A DNA stretch of 64,000 nucleotides from an uncultured Acetatifactor sp. (GCA_947581865.1 CANPWA010000008.1:49467-113466), one strand, 5' to 3'. Shown: positions 25,745-35,137, counted from the first letter of the stretch. Notes: generated by a model not told the origin, from the letters alone. Numbers and translations are program-made.

Positions 25745-26842
25745 TTATAAAATAGTACCGCCTCCCAGCACATACTCCCCCTCGTAAAACACCACCGCCT
25801 GCCCCGGAGCCGCCGCCCTCACCGGCTGCTCAAAACGGCACAGCACCCTGCCGTCCGGGAGCTTTTCAATCTCACACCACTCTCCCGGGTGATTGTAGCG
25901 TATCTTGGCGAGCACCCGCCTGGGCGCATCCAGATCCTCCACTGCCATATAGCTGACCCGGTCACAGAGCACTTCTTTAGTAAAAAGCTCCTCGTTATCT
26001 CCCACCACCACTTCGTTTCTCTCCGGGCAGATCTTCGTCACAAAAACCCTCTTTCCCATGGGAAGTTCCAGCCCCCGGCGCTGCCCTACCGTGTAATGCG
26101 TGATGCCCTTGTGGCGCCCGATCACCTCTCCCCCGGAGTTGACAAAATTTCCCTCCCCCGGAAGTTTCCTGCCCGCCGGGTCCGGATGCGCCGACAATTC
26201 CTGCCGGATGAACCCCGCATAATCATTGTCCGGCACAAAACAGATCTCCTGGCTGTCCGGCTTATCCGCCACGGGAAGAGCCGCCTCCTGTGCCATCCTG
26301 CGGATCTCCTCCTTAGAATACATTCCCACCGGGAGCAGTGTGTGCGCCAGCTGCTGCTGCGTCAGATTATACAGAGCATATGTCTGGTCCTTTTTCCCGG
26401 AAACGGAATTCCGGATGGCAAACCTTCCGTTTGCCAGACGGTCGATCCTCGCGTAATGCCCCGTGGCAATATAATCCGCACCGATCTGCCTGCTCCTCGA
26501 AAGCAATGCCTCCCACTTCACATAGCGGTTGCAGGCAATACAGGGATTGGGCGTGCGCCCCTCAAGATACTCCCCCACAAAATAATCAATGACCTTCTCC
26601 TTAAATTCCCTCTTAAAGTTCATCACATAATAGGGGATCTCCAACGCCTGCGCCACACGTCTTGCGTCTTCCACCGCCGACAGACCGCAGCATCCTCCGT
26701 TCTCCTCACCAGGCGTTTCTTCCCCGTCCTGCCAGATCTGCATGGTGACTCCGATCACATCATAACCCTCTTTTTTTAACAGCAGCGCCGCCACGGAGGA
26801 ATCCACTCCCCCGGACATGCCCACCACAACTTTTCCGCCCAT
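25745..26842 (-). CDS. mnmA: tRNA-specific 2-thiouridylase MnmA
   Basis: 365 residues. The PP-loop VVGMSGGVDSSVAALLL starts the protein. The catalytic cysteines are in TPNPCIACNRYVKW (near 100) and QEICFVPDNDYAGF (near 200). It thiolates U34 of tRNAs for Lys, Glu and Gln, taking sulfur from a cysteine desulfurase. The nifS-nifU pair just upstream on the same strand can supply that sulfur. Confidence 0.96.
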   Translation of the reverse strand: MGGKVVVGMSGGVDSSVAALLLKKEGYDVIGVTMQIWQDGEETPGEENGGCCGLSAVEDARRVAQALEIPYYVMNFKREFKEKVIDYFVGEYLEGRTPNPCIACNRYVKWEALLSRSRQIGADYIATGHYARIDRLANGRFAIRNSVSGKKDQTYALYNLTQQQLAHTLLPVGMYSKEEIRRMAQEAALPVADKPDSQEICFVPDNDYAGFIRQELSAHPDPAGRKLPGEGNFVNSGGEVIGRHKGITHYTVGQRRGLELPMGKRVFVTKICPERNEVVVGDNEELFTKEVLCDRVSYMAVEDLDAPRRVLAKIRYNHPGEWCEIEKLPDGRVLCRFEQPVRAAAPGQAVVFYEGEYVLGGGTIL

Positions 26843-26917
26843 GTTTTTCCCTTATCCCATCCCTGAATTTTTCCTGTCTCACTGCGTATCAGCCCGCCTC
26901 CCGGCAGGGATACATAC

Positions 26918-26949
26918 ACAAAGGCTGCAACCCCTTGGGGATCACAGCC
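26918..26949 (-). terminator. hairpin between nifU and mnmA
   Basis: Leftward, GGCTG...CCCC pairs with GGGG...CAGCC around a two-base loop (arms at 26923-26934 and 26937-26949), followed by TTTGTG. It looks like a partial terminator. Confidence 0.5.
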
Positions 26950-26980
26950 CTATTATACACTATGTTGAAAAATCTGTCAG

Positions 26981-27418
26981 CTAGTATTCCTCCGCCGGCT
27001 CCTCCTCATGGATGTCATGCTTTGGCGGCTTCAGCCCCTCTATGACAATCCCTTTCTTCTCCGCATAATCCCACAGCGCCGCGTGTATTGCCTCCTCCGC
27101 CAGCAAAGAGCAGTGTACCTTCACCGGAGGCAGCCCGTCCAGGGCTTCCATCACCGCCTGGTTGGTCACATTCAGAGCCTCCTGGACCGTCTTTCCCTTC
27201 ACCAGCTCTGTCGCCATGGAACTGGTGGCAACTGCCGCCCCGCATCCGAAGGTTTTAAACTTCACGTCCCTGATGATACCGTCATCGTCAATATCCAGAA
27301 AAATACGCATGATGTCACCGCATTTTGCATTGCCCACAGTTCCTACACCGCTGGCATTTTCAATCTCTCCCATATTTCTCGGATTGGAAAAGTGATCCAT
27401 TACCTTCTCACTATACAT
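26981..27418 (-). CDS. nifU: iron-sulfur cluster scaffold NifU/IscU-like
   Basis: 145 residues. It has the three scaffold cysteines in GNAKCGDIM, FKTFGCGAAVATSSM and VKVHCSLLAEEA. It receives sulfur from the desulfurase to build Fe-S clusters. Its start overlaps the end of nifS by eight bases, so the pair is translationally coupled. An acidic C-terminal tail (HEEEPAEEY) follows the domain. Confidence 0.93.
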   Translation of the reverse strand: MYSEKVMDHFSNPRNMGEIENASGVGTVGNAKCGDIMRIFLDIDDDGIIRDVKFKTFGCGAAVATSSMATELVKGKTVQEALNVTNQAVMEALDGLPPVKVHCSLLAEEAIHAALWDYAEKKGIVIEGLKPPKHDIHEEEPAEEY

Positions 27419-28598
27419 GGTAAGCCTCCTTCTTATTTTTCACAAAGTCTTCATACAGCGGGGACATGTCCCGCAGCAGCGACACATTTTTCTTCACGGC
27501 TTCCACCACCGCGTCGAGCTCCTCCTTTGTGTTTTCCTCCGACAGGGACAGCCGCAGGGATCCGTGCGCCTCCTCATGCTTTAAACCGATGGCAAGAAGC
27601 ACATGGGAGGGATCCAGAGAACCGGAGGTGCACGCCGAACCGCTGGAAGCACAGATTCCCTCCATATCCAGACGGATCAACAGAGATTCCCCTTCAATAA
27701 AGAAAAAAGAAAAATTCACATTCCCCGGCAGCCTTTTCTCCCTATGCCCGTTTAATCGACAATAAGGCACTTCCTTTTCTATTCTTGCGATAAGATAATC
27801 TCTCAGTTCCCTCTCCCGCCCGGACTTTTCTTCCATGATACGGCCTGCCCTGGCTGCCGCCGTGCCAAAGCCTACAATGCCGGGTACATTCTCCGTTCCC
27901 GCTCTCCGGTTTCTCTCCTGGGCTCCGCCGTGGATGAAAGAACCGATTTTCAACCCCTTGCGGATATACAGGCATCCCACCCCCTTCGGGCCGTTCAACT
28001 TGTGTGCGCTTGCGCTGAGCATATCGATCTTCATTTCCTTTACATCGATCGGGATCTGCCCAAATGCCTGTACTGCATCTGTGTGGAACACAATGCCCCT
28101 TTCTCTGGCGATGCCGCCGATTTCCGCTATCGGTTCTATGGTACCGATTTCATTGTTGGCAGACATAACACTGATCAAAATCGTATCCGGCCGGATGGCG
28201 GCCCGCACTGCATCCGGATCTACCAGCCCGTCCCTGTCCACATCCAGATAAGTGACCTCAAAGCCCTGCCTCTCCAGATATCTGCAAGTGTGCAGGACCG
28301 CGTGATGCTCTATTTTGGTGGTGATGATGTGCCTGCCTTTGTTCCCATACGCCTCCGCCGTCGCCTTCAGAGCCCAGTTATCCGCCTCCGAGCCTCCCGC
28401 CGTAAAATAAATCTCCTCCGCATCGGCACCGATCAGTTCTGCCACCGCCTCCCGCGCCCCGGACACCGCGCGCCTGGAAGCCGCTCCCAATTGATAGATA
28501 CTGCTTGGATTACCGTAATTTTCCGCCATATACGGCAGGAGGGACTCCAAAACCTCCGGCGCCACCCTGGTAGTCGCCGCATTATCCAGATAAATCAT
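27411..28598 (-). CDS. nifS: cysteine desulfurase NifS/IscS-like
   Basis: 395 residues. A PLP enzyme opening with MIYLDNAATTRVAPEV, with the PLP lysine in SASAHKLNGPKGVG and the active-site cysteine in SSGSACTSGSLDPSHVL. It frees sulfur from cysteine for Fe-S assembly (through nifU) and for tRNA thiolation (mnmA). A consensus promoter and a palindrome lie just upstream, suggesting repressor control; no rrf2-type regulator gene is adjacent. Confidence 0.95.
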   Translation of the reverse strand: MIYLDNAATTRVAPEVLESLLPYMAENYGNPSSIYQLGAASRRAVSGAREAVAELIGADAEEIYFTAGGSEADNWALKATAEAYGNKGRHIITTKIEHHAVLHTCRYLERQGFEVTYLDVDRDGLVDPDAVRAAIRPDTILISVMSANNEIGTIEPIAEIGGIARERGIVFHTDAVQAFGQIPIDVKEMKIDMLSASAHKLNGPKGVGCLYIRKGLKIGSFIHGGAQERNRRAGTENVPGIVGFGTAAARAGRIMEEKSGRERELRDYLIARIEKEVPYCRLNGHREKRLPGNVNFSFFFIEGESLLIRLDMEGICASSGSACTSGSLDPSHVLLAIGLKHEEAHGSLRLSLSEENTKEELDAVVEAVKKNVSLLRDMSPLYEDFVKNKKEAYHV

Positions 28599-28667
28599 GA
28601 TATTCCACCTCTCTCCATTTGCGTTACCGTCATCTGTGAAACAGACTGCGGTAAAGATCTGTTTTAT

Positions 28668-28688
28668 TTCCTAGCATTTTGCTAGGAA
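28668..28688. promoter_or_regulatory. palindromic operator-like site in front of nifS
   Basis: A perfect 9-bp inverted repeat, TTCCTAGCA/TGCTAGGAA with three central bases, placed roughly at +10 to +30 of the predicted nifS transcript. Its position just downstream of the promoter fits a repressor roadblock, perhaps an Rrf2-type regulator. The binding protein is not identified. Confidence 0.55.
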
Positions 28689-28699
28689 TTACAAGTATC

Positions 28700-28728
28700 A
28701 ATATAGCACCAACTGATTGTTCTGTCAA
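28700..28728 (-). promoter_or_regulatory. sigma-A promoter for nifS-nifU(-mnmA)
   Basis: Minus strand: TTGACA (28723-28728), a 17-base spacer and TATATT (28700-28705). This is the best promoter in the region and points at nifS, about 100 bases away, through the palindrome at 28668-28688. Confidence 0.8.
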
Positions 28729-28779
28729 CAACTTCTCGAAAATATAATAGAGAAAAGCATTCCGGAAGGAGCCCCCATC

Positions 28780-30171
28780 ATGAATCTTCCCCACTCCTTC
28801 ACCCAGAACCGTTCCCGCAGCCGATTTTCCATCTCCGGAAGACCACTTATCATGGGTACCATCGTCCTCACGGTTACAGGGCTTATCACGCGCACCATTG
28901 GATTTTTCTACCGGATCTATCTCTCCCGCCTGTTCGGGGAGGAAGGCATGGGCATCTATCAGCTGTTAAGCCCGGTGCTCGCGCTTTCTTTCTCTCTCTG
29001 CGCGGCGGCATATCAGACAGCGATCTCCAAATATGTAGCGGAATACTCCGGCAGAGAACGGCTGAAGCCTCTTCGGGCAGGGCTGATCCTTTCCACGCCC
29101 CTCTCTTTTCTTTGTACCGCCGTGATTTACCTGAACTCGGAATTTATCGCAGACAACCTGCTCTTAGAGCCCCGCACTGCCGCCATGCTGCGTATCCTGG
29201 CATTCTCCATCCCTTTTAGCAGCATCCATTCCTGCATCAACGGTTACTTCTACGGCATCAAAAAAACCAAAGCCCCCGCGGCGGCACAGCTCTTAGAACA
29301 GCTCGCCAGAGTGGGCTGCGTCTATCTGGTGTCCTCCACAGTCATCGCCAGAGGACAGACTCCTTCCATCAATGTGGCGGTGCTGGGTCTCACCGCGGGG
29401 GAGCTGGTGTCCATGACCGTATCCCTCGTCGCTATCCTGAATGTTCTGCAGGAATACAACGGGGACAAAGGAGCCAATATCATGCCCTCCATGAATAAGG
29501 CTGCCTTCCATCCCCACATGTTCCGAAACATTCTGGGGATGGCACTCCCTCTGACCCTGAACCGCATCGTGCTGAATTTCCTTCAGAGCATCGAGGCAGT
29601 CTCCATCCCGGCAAGACTTCGTCTCTATGGCTATGACAATGCCACCGCGCTGAGTGTCTACGGCGTGCTCACAGGTATGGCGATGCCCCTGATCTTCTTT
29701 CCCAACGCTCTGACCAACTCCGTGTCCGTCCTGCTCCTGCCTCTGGTATCCGAAAACTACGCAGCAGGGGATCTGCCCGCCGTGCGCGCCGCCATCCTGC
29801 GCACGATCCGCTTCTGCGGGATACTGGGCTTTCTTTGTATGTCCGTGTTCTTCCTTCTGGGCGGCTTCATGGGCAGCGCCCTGTTCGACAGTCCCCTCGC
29901 CGGGCATTTCATCACCACCCTGAGCTTCCTGTGCCCTTTCCTTTACCTGGATGCCACACTCTCCAGCATTCTTCAGGGGCTGGGCCGGGCCGGGACCATC
30001 TTTGTCATGAATGTGATCGCACTCCTGCTGCGCCTGGCCTTCGTATTTGAGGCGATCCCACTTTTCGGCATCACCGGATATCTCTGGGGAATGCTGGCAA
30101 GCCAGATCGTACTGAGCCTTTTGTATCTGCTCTGCCTGCGCCGTTTTCTGAGACGCAAAGCCCCCGGATAA
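28780..30171 (+). CDS. SpoVB-like polysaccharide/lipid flippase (MOP superfamily)
   Basis: 463 residues and about 12-14 membrane helices. The N-terminal blocks TVTGLITRTIGFFYRIYLSR and LFGEEGMGIYQLLSPV match the SpoVB/stage V sporulation protein B family, which moves lipid-linked wall precursors during cortex synthesis. Clostridia often carry several paralogues, so a strict spoVB role is not certain. The ATG at 28780 has GGAAGGA nine bases upstream; the in-frame extension to 28717 lacks a site. It is divergent from nifS and convergent with nrdR. Confidence 0.85.
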   Translation: MNLPHSFTQNRSRSRFSISGRPLIMGTIVLTVTGLITRTIGFFYRIYLSRLFGEEGMGIYQLLSPVLALSFSLCAAAYQTAISKYVAEYSGRERLKPLRAGLILSTPLSFLCTAVIYLNSEFIADNLLLEPRTAAMLRILAFSIPFSSIHSCINGYFYGIKKTKAPAAAQLLEQLARVGCVYLVSSTVIARGQTPSINVAVLGLTAGELVSMTVSLVAILNVLQEYNGDKGANIMPSMNKAAFHPHMFRNILGMALPLTLNRIVLNFLQSIEAVSIPARLRLYGYDNATALSVYGVLTGMAMPLIFFPNALTNSVSVLLLPLVSENYAAGDLPAVRAAILRTIRFCGILGFLCMSVFFLLGGFMGSALFDSPLAGHFITTLSFLCPFLYLDATLSSILQGLGRAGTIFVMNVIALLLRLAFVFEAIPLFGITGYLWGMLASQIVLSLLYLLCLRRFLRRKAPG

Positions 30172-30187
30172 AGTCTTCTACCGGCAG

Positions 30188-30236
30188 ACAAAAAGAACCG
30201 GGAAACCGCTTATCCCAAAGCGTCGTCCCGGCTCTT
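30188..30236 (-). terminator. terminator between the SpoVB-like gene and nrdR
   Basis: A long hairpin (outer arms 30193-30203 and 30226-30236 with one mismatch, inner CGCTT/AAGCG). Leftward it ends in TTCTTTTTG, so it serves ylmC-nrdR; rightward the T-run is weak. Confidence 0.75.
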
Positions 30237-30251
30237 ACCGCATCCTCTAAT

Positions 30252-30701
30252 CTAATTTAATACCTTTTTCAGCTCGTCCATGAAAGTGTTGACATCCTTA
30301 AACTCCCGGTAGACCGATGCAAAACGCACATAGGCAACGGCGTCAAGATCTTTTAGCTTGTTCATCACCAGCTCGCCGATCGCCTGACTGGAGATCTCCC
30401 GCTCCTCCCGGTTAAACACTTCCGTCTCCACCTCGTCCACCAGAGCGCTGATCTGCTGCGCACCCACAGGACGCTTATGACAGGCTCTCAGCACACCCGC
30501 CTCGATCTTCGCCCTGTCATAGGTTTCGCGGTTATTGTCCTTTTTGATAATGATAAGCGGAATCGTCTCTATTTTCTCATAAGTCGTGAATCTCTTCCCA
30601 CACTCATCACACACTCTGCGGCGCCGGATGGAATTGTTGTCCTCCGCCGGTCTCGAATCGATCACTCTGGTATTTTCATGGCTGCAAAAGGGACACTTCA
30701 T
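30252..30701 (-). CDS. nrdR: NrdR transcriptional repressor of ribonucleotide reductase genes
   Basis: 149 residues. Zinc ribbon MKCPFCSHENTRVIDSR...CDECGKRFTTYE, then an ATP-cone domain (IIKKDNNRETYDRAKIEAGV). It senses nucleotide levels and binds NrdR boxes. The start at 30701 has GGAGGTG six bases upstream and begins with the zinc ribbon, as in the family; the ten-residue extension is rejected. It follows ylmC. Confidence 0.96.
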   Translation of the reverse strand: MKCPFCSHENTRVIDSRPAEDNNSIRRRRVCDECGKRFTTYEKIETIPLIIIKKDNNRETYDRAKIEAGVLRACHKRPVGAQQISALVDEVETEVFNREEREISSQAIGELVMNKLKDLDAVAYVRFASVYREFKDVNTFMDELKKVLN

Positions 30702-30744
30702 TGGTACACCTCCATCTTTCCCATGGTTCATTTAAAACCATGTG

Positions 30745-30999
30745 TTATTTATCATTATAACGGCAGCAATCCTTTATGTCAACCAAAATCACCTCGGGTC
30801 CGATCTGACAGATGTCCCTGTAGGGAATCTCTATGTCCGGCTCACAGCGCAGGAAATTCAGCACCTTATTTCCGCCCGGTACAATAATCTTGCGGATACA
30901 TCCCTTACATTCGTCAAACTCCAGATCGCACACCCTGCCCAGCTTACAGCAGTCTTTCACATTGATGACATCCTTGCATCGAAGCTCTGAAAAAAGCAT
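30745..30999 (-). CDS. YlmC/YmxH-family PRC-barrel sporulation protein
   Basis: 84 residues. LRCKDVINVKDCCKLGRVCDLEFD is the typical YlmC/YmxH N-terminus of a PRC-barrel fold, and the protein ends in LVDIKDCCRYND. The family usually sits between sigG and nrdR in clostridia, as here, although sigG is divergent. Its role is poorly defined, likely in sporulation. Confidence 0.85.
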   Translation of the reverse strand: MLFSELRCKDVINVKDCCKLGRVCDLEFDECKGCIRKIIVPGGNKVLNFLRCEPDIEIPYRDICQIGPEVILVDIKDCCRYNDK

Positions 31000-31099
31000 A
31001 TCTACGTCCTCTTCCCGTGTCGGTTGTCATTGTTATGATATGCGGCAGAATGAAAAATGCCTCTCAGCCGCCCAAATTTTTCAAAGGATCATTTTTTGA

Positions 31100-31129
31100 G
31101 AATAGCAAAGCCTTCGGCGGTACATACTT
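31100..31129 (+). promoter_or_regulatory. candidate SigG-type promoter upstream of sigG
   Basis: GAATA at 31100-31104, an 18-base spacer and CATACTT at 31123-31129. This fits the forespore SigG consensus (GMATR, 18 bases, CATWMTA-like) with one mismatch and would allow positive autoregulation, known for sigG in Bacillus. SigF recognises similar sequences. Confidence 0.5.
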
Positions 31130-31169
31130 GTTAATACCGATTTTGAACAGTACAGGGAGGAAAAGAACC

Positions 31170-31952
31170 ATGGCACAGGGACGCGTTGAAATCTGCGGGG
31201 TAAATACATCCAGACTTCCCCTATTAAAAAATGCGGAGAAAGAGGCGCTGTTCGCCCGGATCCAGGACGGCGATGCCCAGGCAAGAGAAGCGTATATCGA
31301 GGGAAACCTCCGCCTTGTCCTAAGCGTCATCAAACGCTTTTCCTCCAGCAGCGAGAATGTGGACGATCTGTTCCAGATCGGCTGCATCGGTCTGATCAAA
31401 GCCATCGATAATTTCGACACAAGTTTAAATGTCAAGTTCTCCACCTACGCCGTACCCATGATCATAGGAGAGATACGGCGCTTTCTTCGAGACAACTCCA
31501 ACTCCATCCGGGTCTCCCGCTCCCTCAAGGACACTGCCTACAAGGCGATCTACGCCAGGGAATCCCTCACCCGCAAAAATCTGAAGGAACCCACCATTGA
31601 GGAGATTGCCGCCGAGGTGGGCATCTCCAAGGAAGATATCGTCTATGCCATGGATGCCATCCAGAATCCCATGAGCCTGTATGAGCCGGTGTTCACCGAT
31701 GGGGGCGACACCCTGTATGTGATGGATCAGATCTCCGACAAAAAAAATAAGGAAGAAACCTGGGTAGAACATCTCTCCCTGAGCGATGCCATGAAAAACT
31801 TAAGCGAGCGGGAACATGAGATCATCACGCTGCGTTTTTTTGAGGGCAAAACCCAGATGGAGGTCGCCGAACTCATCGGCATCTCCCAGGCACAGGTATC
31901 AAGACTGGAAAAGAATGCGCTCAGGACCATGCGCAGCTACCTGACGGCATAG
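31170..31952 (+). CDS. sigG: late forespore sigma factor SigG
   Basis: 260 residues. It opens with the SigG-specific VEICGVNTSRLPLLKN (the region of anti-sigma contact), then region 2 (GNLRLVLSVIKRF, LFQIGCIGLIKAIDNF), region 3, and region 4 with GISQAQVSRLEKNALRTM. It directs forespore genes after engulfment. The ATG at 31170 has GGGAGG ten bases upstream; the 51-residue in-frame extension is rejected. It points away from ylmC-nrdR and faces the end of the polysaccharide operon. In Bacillus and many clostridia sigG directly follows sigE; here about 23 kb lie between. Confidence 0.96.
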   Translation: MAQGRVEICGVNTSRLPLLKNAEKEALFARIQDGDAQAREAYIEGNLRLVLSVIKRFSSSSENVDDLFQIGCIGLIKAIDNFDTSLNVKFSTYAVPMIIGEIRRFLRDNSNSIRVSRSLKDTAYKAIYARESLTRKNLKEPTIEEIAAEVGISKEDIVYAMDAIQNPMSLYEPVFTDGGDTLYVMDQISDKKNKEETWVEHLSLSDAMKNLSEREHEIITLRFFEGKTQMEVAELIGISQAQVSRLEKNALRTMRSYLTA

Positions 31953-31999
31953 CCGTCTCCTCCGTGTCCCGTGCGCTCTTTGTGCCTGGAACTTATCCC

Positions 32000-33319
32000 C
32001 TATACCTGCTGCTCTATACAGCGTTTTACAAAATCCGGCAGAGAAGCCACCGTCACAGTCTGTCCAAAATCCTCATTGTGCTCACTGATCAAAGCGGTCC
32101 TGCACCCTGCGGCAATACCCGCTTTTATGTCATTCTCACCATCTCCGACCATCCAGGACTGCGCCAGATCGATATGAAATCTTTCTGCCGCCTTCAAAAG
32201 CATCCCCGGCTTCGGTTTCCGGCAGTCACAATCAATCTTATACTCGACCCTCTCCCCTTCATAGCCCCTGTGCGGATGATGGGGACAATAAAATATTCCG
32301 TCCAGATATGCCCCCTCGGCGCCCAGCAGGGTTTCCATCTTATTATGGATCTCGTCCAGCTGCACTGTCGTCAGTTCTCCCCGGGCGATCACGGGCTGAT
32401 TGGTAACCACAATACAAAGATATCCCGATGAATTGATCTTCCCAATGGCCTGCGCCACTCCCTGCATCAATTCAAACTCATCGATATCCCTCAAAAAGCC
32501 CCTGTATTGATTGATCGTCCCGTCACGGTCCAAAAAGATCGCTTTCTGCATGTTTTTCAGATTTCTCCCCGATACCTTCCCCGAGACAAAATCCTCACAG
32601 ACGGCATGGAATCTCTCCGGCGTCCCCATATCCTTGACGTACTCCGGGCTGTCATAACAAAACATCTTTCCCGTTTTGACCAGAGGCTTAAGAACCTGGC
32701 GGTCCAGATCAACTTTAATGAATCTTCCGTCCGCCCCCTTTGTTCCGATCGTCTTGGCATCTATCTCCGCCAGATCCAGCACTTTGGGCGAAAGAATATG
32801 CAGCCCTGCATTGACACGATTCTTATAATAAGCCGGCTTGACATCTTCTTTGGCAATCCATTGTTCTACTGCGCCATTTTCGTCCGCGATCAGCAGACCG
32901 CTGTCATAGGGGTGAGAGTTGGGATGGGTAAACAATGTCGCCAGCGCTCCATGGGCATGATGAAATTCGATCATGCGCCTGAAATCCACATTGAAGACCG
33001 CGTCCGCATTGAGCAGCAAAAAATCCTCCGTAAGCTCCTGCCTGAGCCGAAACAATGCCCCCGCATTGCCCAATGGAGTGGTCTCATTATAATATTGGAT
33101 GGACACGCCGAACCGACTGCCGTCCCCAAAATAATCCATAATGACGCCGGCTAAATGCGACACGGTAATGATCAGATCCGTAAACCCCTGTTCCCGGAGC
33201 ATGATGATCTCATGCTCCAGAACAGGCACACCGTCGATCCGGATCATCGGCTTGGGTATATCCGAAGCGATTGCGGAAATTCGTGTTCCCTTTCCCCCTG
33301 CCATAATAACTGTTTTCAT
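32000..33319 (-). CDS. fused heptose-1-phosphate guanylyltransferase (HddC) and heptose-bisphosphate phosphatase (GmhB)
   Basis: 439 residues, two enzymes in one chain. Residues ~1-240 are a sugar nucleotidyltransferase: AGGKGTRISAIASDIPKPMI at the start, LNADAVFNVDF for the metal site. Residues ~262-439 are a GmhB-type HAD phosphatase: FLDRDGTIN nucleophile, the zinc cysteines in FYCPHHPHRG and CDCRKPKPGM, and MVGDGENDIKAG. GmhB strips the 7-phosphate from heptose-1,7-bisphosphate and HddC adds GMP, so the fusion does the last two steps to GDP-heptose. With gmhA (47902) and hddA (48554) the pathway is complete. It is the last gene of the operon, separated by 258 bases from the acyltransferases. 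In operons elsewhere these are usually separate genes. Confidence 0.85.
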   Translation of the reverse strand: MKTVIMAGGKGTRISAIASDIPKPMIRIDGVPVLEHEIIMLREQGFTDLIITVSHLAGVIMDYFGDGSRFGVSIQYYNETTPLGNAGALFRLRQELTEDFLLLNADAVFNVDFRRMIEFHHAHGALATLFTHPNSHPYDSGLLIADENGAVEQWIAKEDVKPAYYKNRVNAGLHILSPKVLDLAEIDAKTIGTKGADGRFIKVDLDRQVLKPLVKTGKMFCYDSPEYVKDMGTPERFHAVCEDFVSGKVSGRNLKNMQKAIFLDRDGTINQYRGFLRDIDEFELMQGVAQAIGKINSSGYLCIVVTNQPVIARGELTTVQLDEIHNKMETLLGAEGAYLDGIFYCPHHPHRGYEGERVEYKIDCDCRKPKPGMLLKAAERFHIDLAQSWMVGDGENDIKAGIAAGCRTALISEHNEDFGQTVTVASLPDFVKRCIEQQV

Positions 33320-33577
33320 ACTGCCCTCCTAAAATGTCATTTTCTCTATGTCTGCAGATCCTTCTCTCACGTTACCGTAAAGTTTTTAACGGAAAGCTTC
33401 CCTTAGATCATATGTGCTTTCTTCAGCAGCCGGTCATATCCGTATGCCGCCGCAAGGCTTGCGGACAATGCTGCAGCGCCCCAGATACACCGAGAGATGC
33501 ACCTTTGAAAATGATCGCCGGAACATCCGTGATATAGTTTTGTATCAGATGCATCAAGACGATCGTAAAATATCCTG
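33320..33577. other. gap without a convincing gene
   Basis: 258 bases between the HddC-GmhB gene and acyltransferase D. A minus-strand frame of 68 codons (33403-33609) overlaps the acyltransferase end. It has no good ribosome site and may be the remnant of a longer reading frame. No strong promoter or terminator is seen. Confidence 0.5.
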
Positions 33578-34632
33578 TTATCCCTTTCCCCGTATCGTTT
33601 TAAAATCATGAAACTTTCCGCAGACTTGATTCCAAATGACCGAGCCCCCCAGGGATGCGGTCAAAACATAAACGGGCAAAAACCACTCTGTATAATGATT
33701 TCTGAGATGGAAAAAATTTAGTACCGTATTGACTGCCATGATCATAAAACCATGTATGATATAAATAAATGTAGAATGCCTCTGCCCTATCTTAACCAGC
33801 ACATTATTTTCTTTGACCAGCCCCCCATTATCAATCGCGACAACAAAAATACAGATGACTGCCAAAATATTCGAAATATAATAATCACAGCTCCTGTCTA
33901 AATAAGAAAACAGTATATATTCCCCAACCGCCAGAAAACTAAAAAAGATCACATAGAATAAAGCTATATCAGGTTTTGTCTTTTTTGCAATGACCTCGCG
34001 GTTCGATGCCATACACATTCCGAGCAGCATAAAAGGCAGCGCATCAAACAGCCAGTTCCGCGACAGGATCCACACGAATTCATTATCTTCTTTAACTCCT
34101 ATCATTGCGGGAATGATGATCCTGATCAGAAAATATCCGGCAAAAAGGAAAGGAATCCCTTGATATGCAAACGCTATTCCCCTCACCCTGTTAAGCATCC
34201 GGATAACCCAATAGGCATATAGCTGCGCCAGCAAAAACCATCCCATAGGCATTGTAACCGGCATGATATTGAAGAACAAAAATTTTATCAGCGTTTCTCC
34301 TGATACCAAAACTTTAAAATATTCCGTAATCGACAGATTGGTCCGTACATTTCCCAGGAAACATCTGAATAGATCATTTCCCAAATAAACGGCGAACGCA
34401 ATCCCGATCAATTGCAATAGTTTCATCATTCTCTTCTTTATCGCCTTATCCAATGTATCCCCCGAAGAATGACCGAGATAAAATCCGCTGGTCATTAAAA
34501 AAAACGGGACGGCTGTTTTGGCGACAGCCTCAACATATCTGCCAAATGGCGGGGGAAATTGAACATGTATAAAGACTACTGACAGGCAATACCCCCCCTG
34601 AACAGATCCAATGTCAAATTTCTCTTCTCCAT
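33578..34632 (-). pseudogene. acyltransferase D (acyltransferase_3 family), out of frame at G7 tract, probably phase-OFF
   Basis: The true start is the ATG at 34632 with AAGGAG eight bases upstream. It reads MEKRNLTLDLFRGG and then, after the run of seven G (34592-34598), hits TAG after 18 codons. One added G joins it to the long frame GYCLSVVFIHVQFPPPF..., giving 351 residues with about ten membrane helices, the normal size and start of a membrane O-acyltransferase. The motif His in VVFIHVQ would be restored. Such enzymes put acetyl or other acyl groups on polysaccharides. The downstream frame also stays open upstream to 34924, but that stretch is a shadow of acyltransferase C. Sequencing error in the run is the alternative. 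Confidence 0.8.
34592..34598 (-). repeat. G7 tract in acyltransferase D (frame broken)
   Basis: Seven C on the plus strand, so seven G in the coding strand at codons 12-14. Eight G (or five) would give a full reading frame. Confidence 0.85.
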
Positions 34633-35137
34633 AGTAATTTCTCCTTACCCAACAAACAATGCCTTCAGCACCCTGCTTCTGCCCGCTCCCCAATAGATAC
34701 CATAGGAGATCAGCACAGAACTCAATATATATATCCCCATGGAATAATGCTCTCCCAGAAGCGGGATCAGAACACCGTTTCTCCATGGCTGGTGAATGTA
34801 CATGATGATCATACTGCATTTCCCGATTTCGGACAAAACCCACGCCGCCGGCTTGATCTTCTCCAAGATAACTACACATCCCAAAATCACGATCCCAAAC
34901 AATACCGGCAGCAGCAGGGGCCATAAAGGGTGATCGTATTTACCGCCTTTTATGTTCAATGTCCAGTCAAACTGCCCCATCCTGTTCAACATACAAAACA
35001 GGATACAGGCGGTGAGGGATACAAGAACCATCAGGATCGTCTTCCGCTTCTCTATTTTCGATCCGATGAATCTGTCTGTAAAATATCTGCTCCGGTATCC
35101 TAAAGCCATATACGGCACGGTGAGCAGGCAGATATCA

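Noticed and set aside
33403..33609. 68-codon minus-strand frame after acyltransferase D
   Set aside because: It overlaps the end of acyltransferase D, has no good ribosome site and matches no family that I know; at most a remnant.
33578..34924. Reading acyltransferase D as a 448-residue protein starting at 34924
   Set aside because: The first ~100 codons are a shadow of acyltransferase C in another frame; the true start at 34632 has a ribosome site and the family N-terminus.
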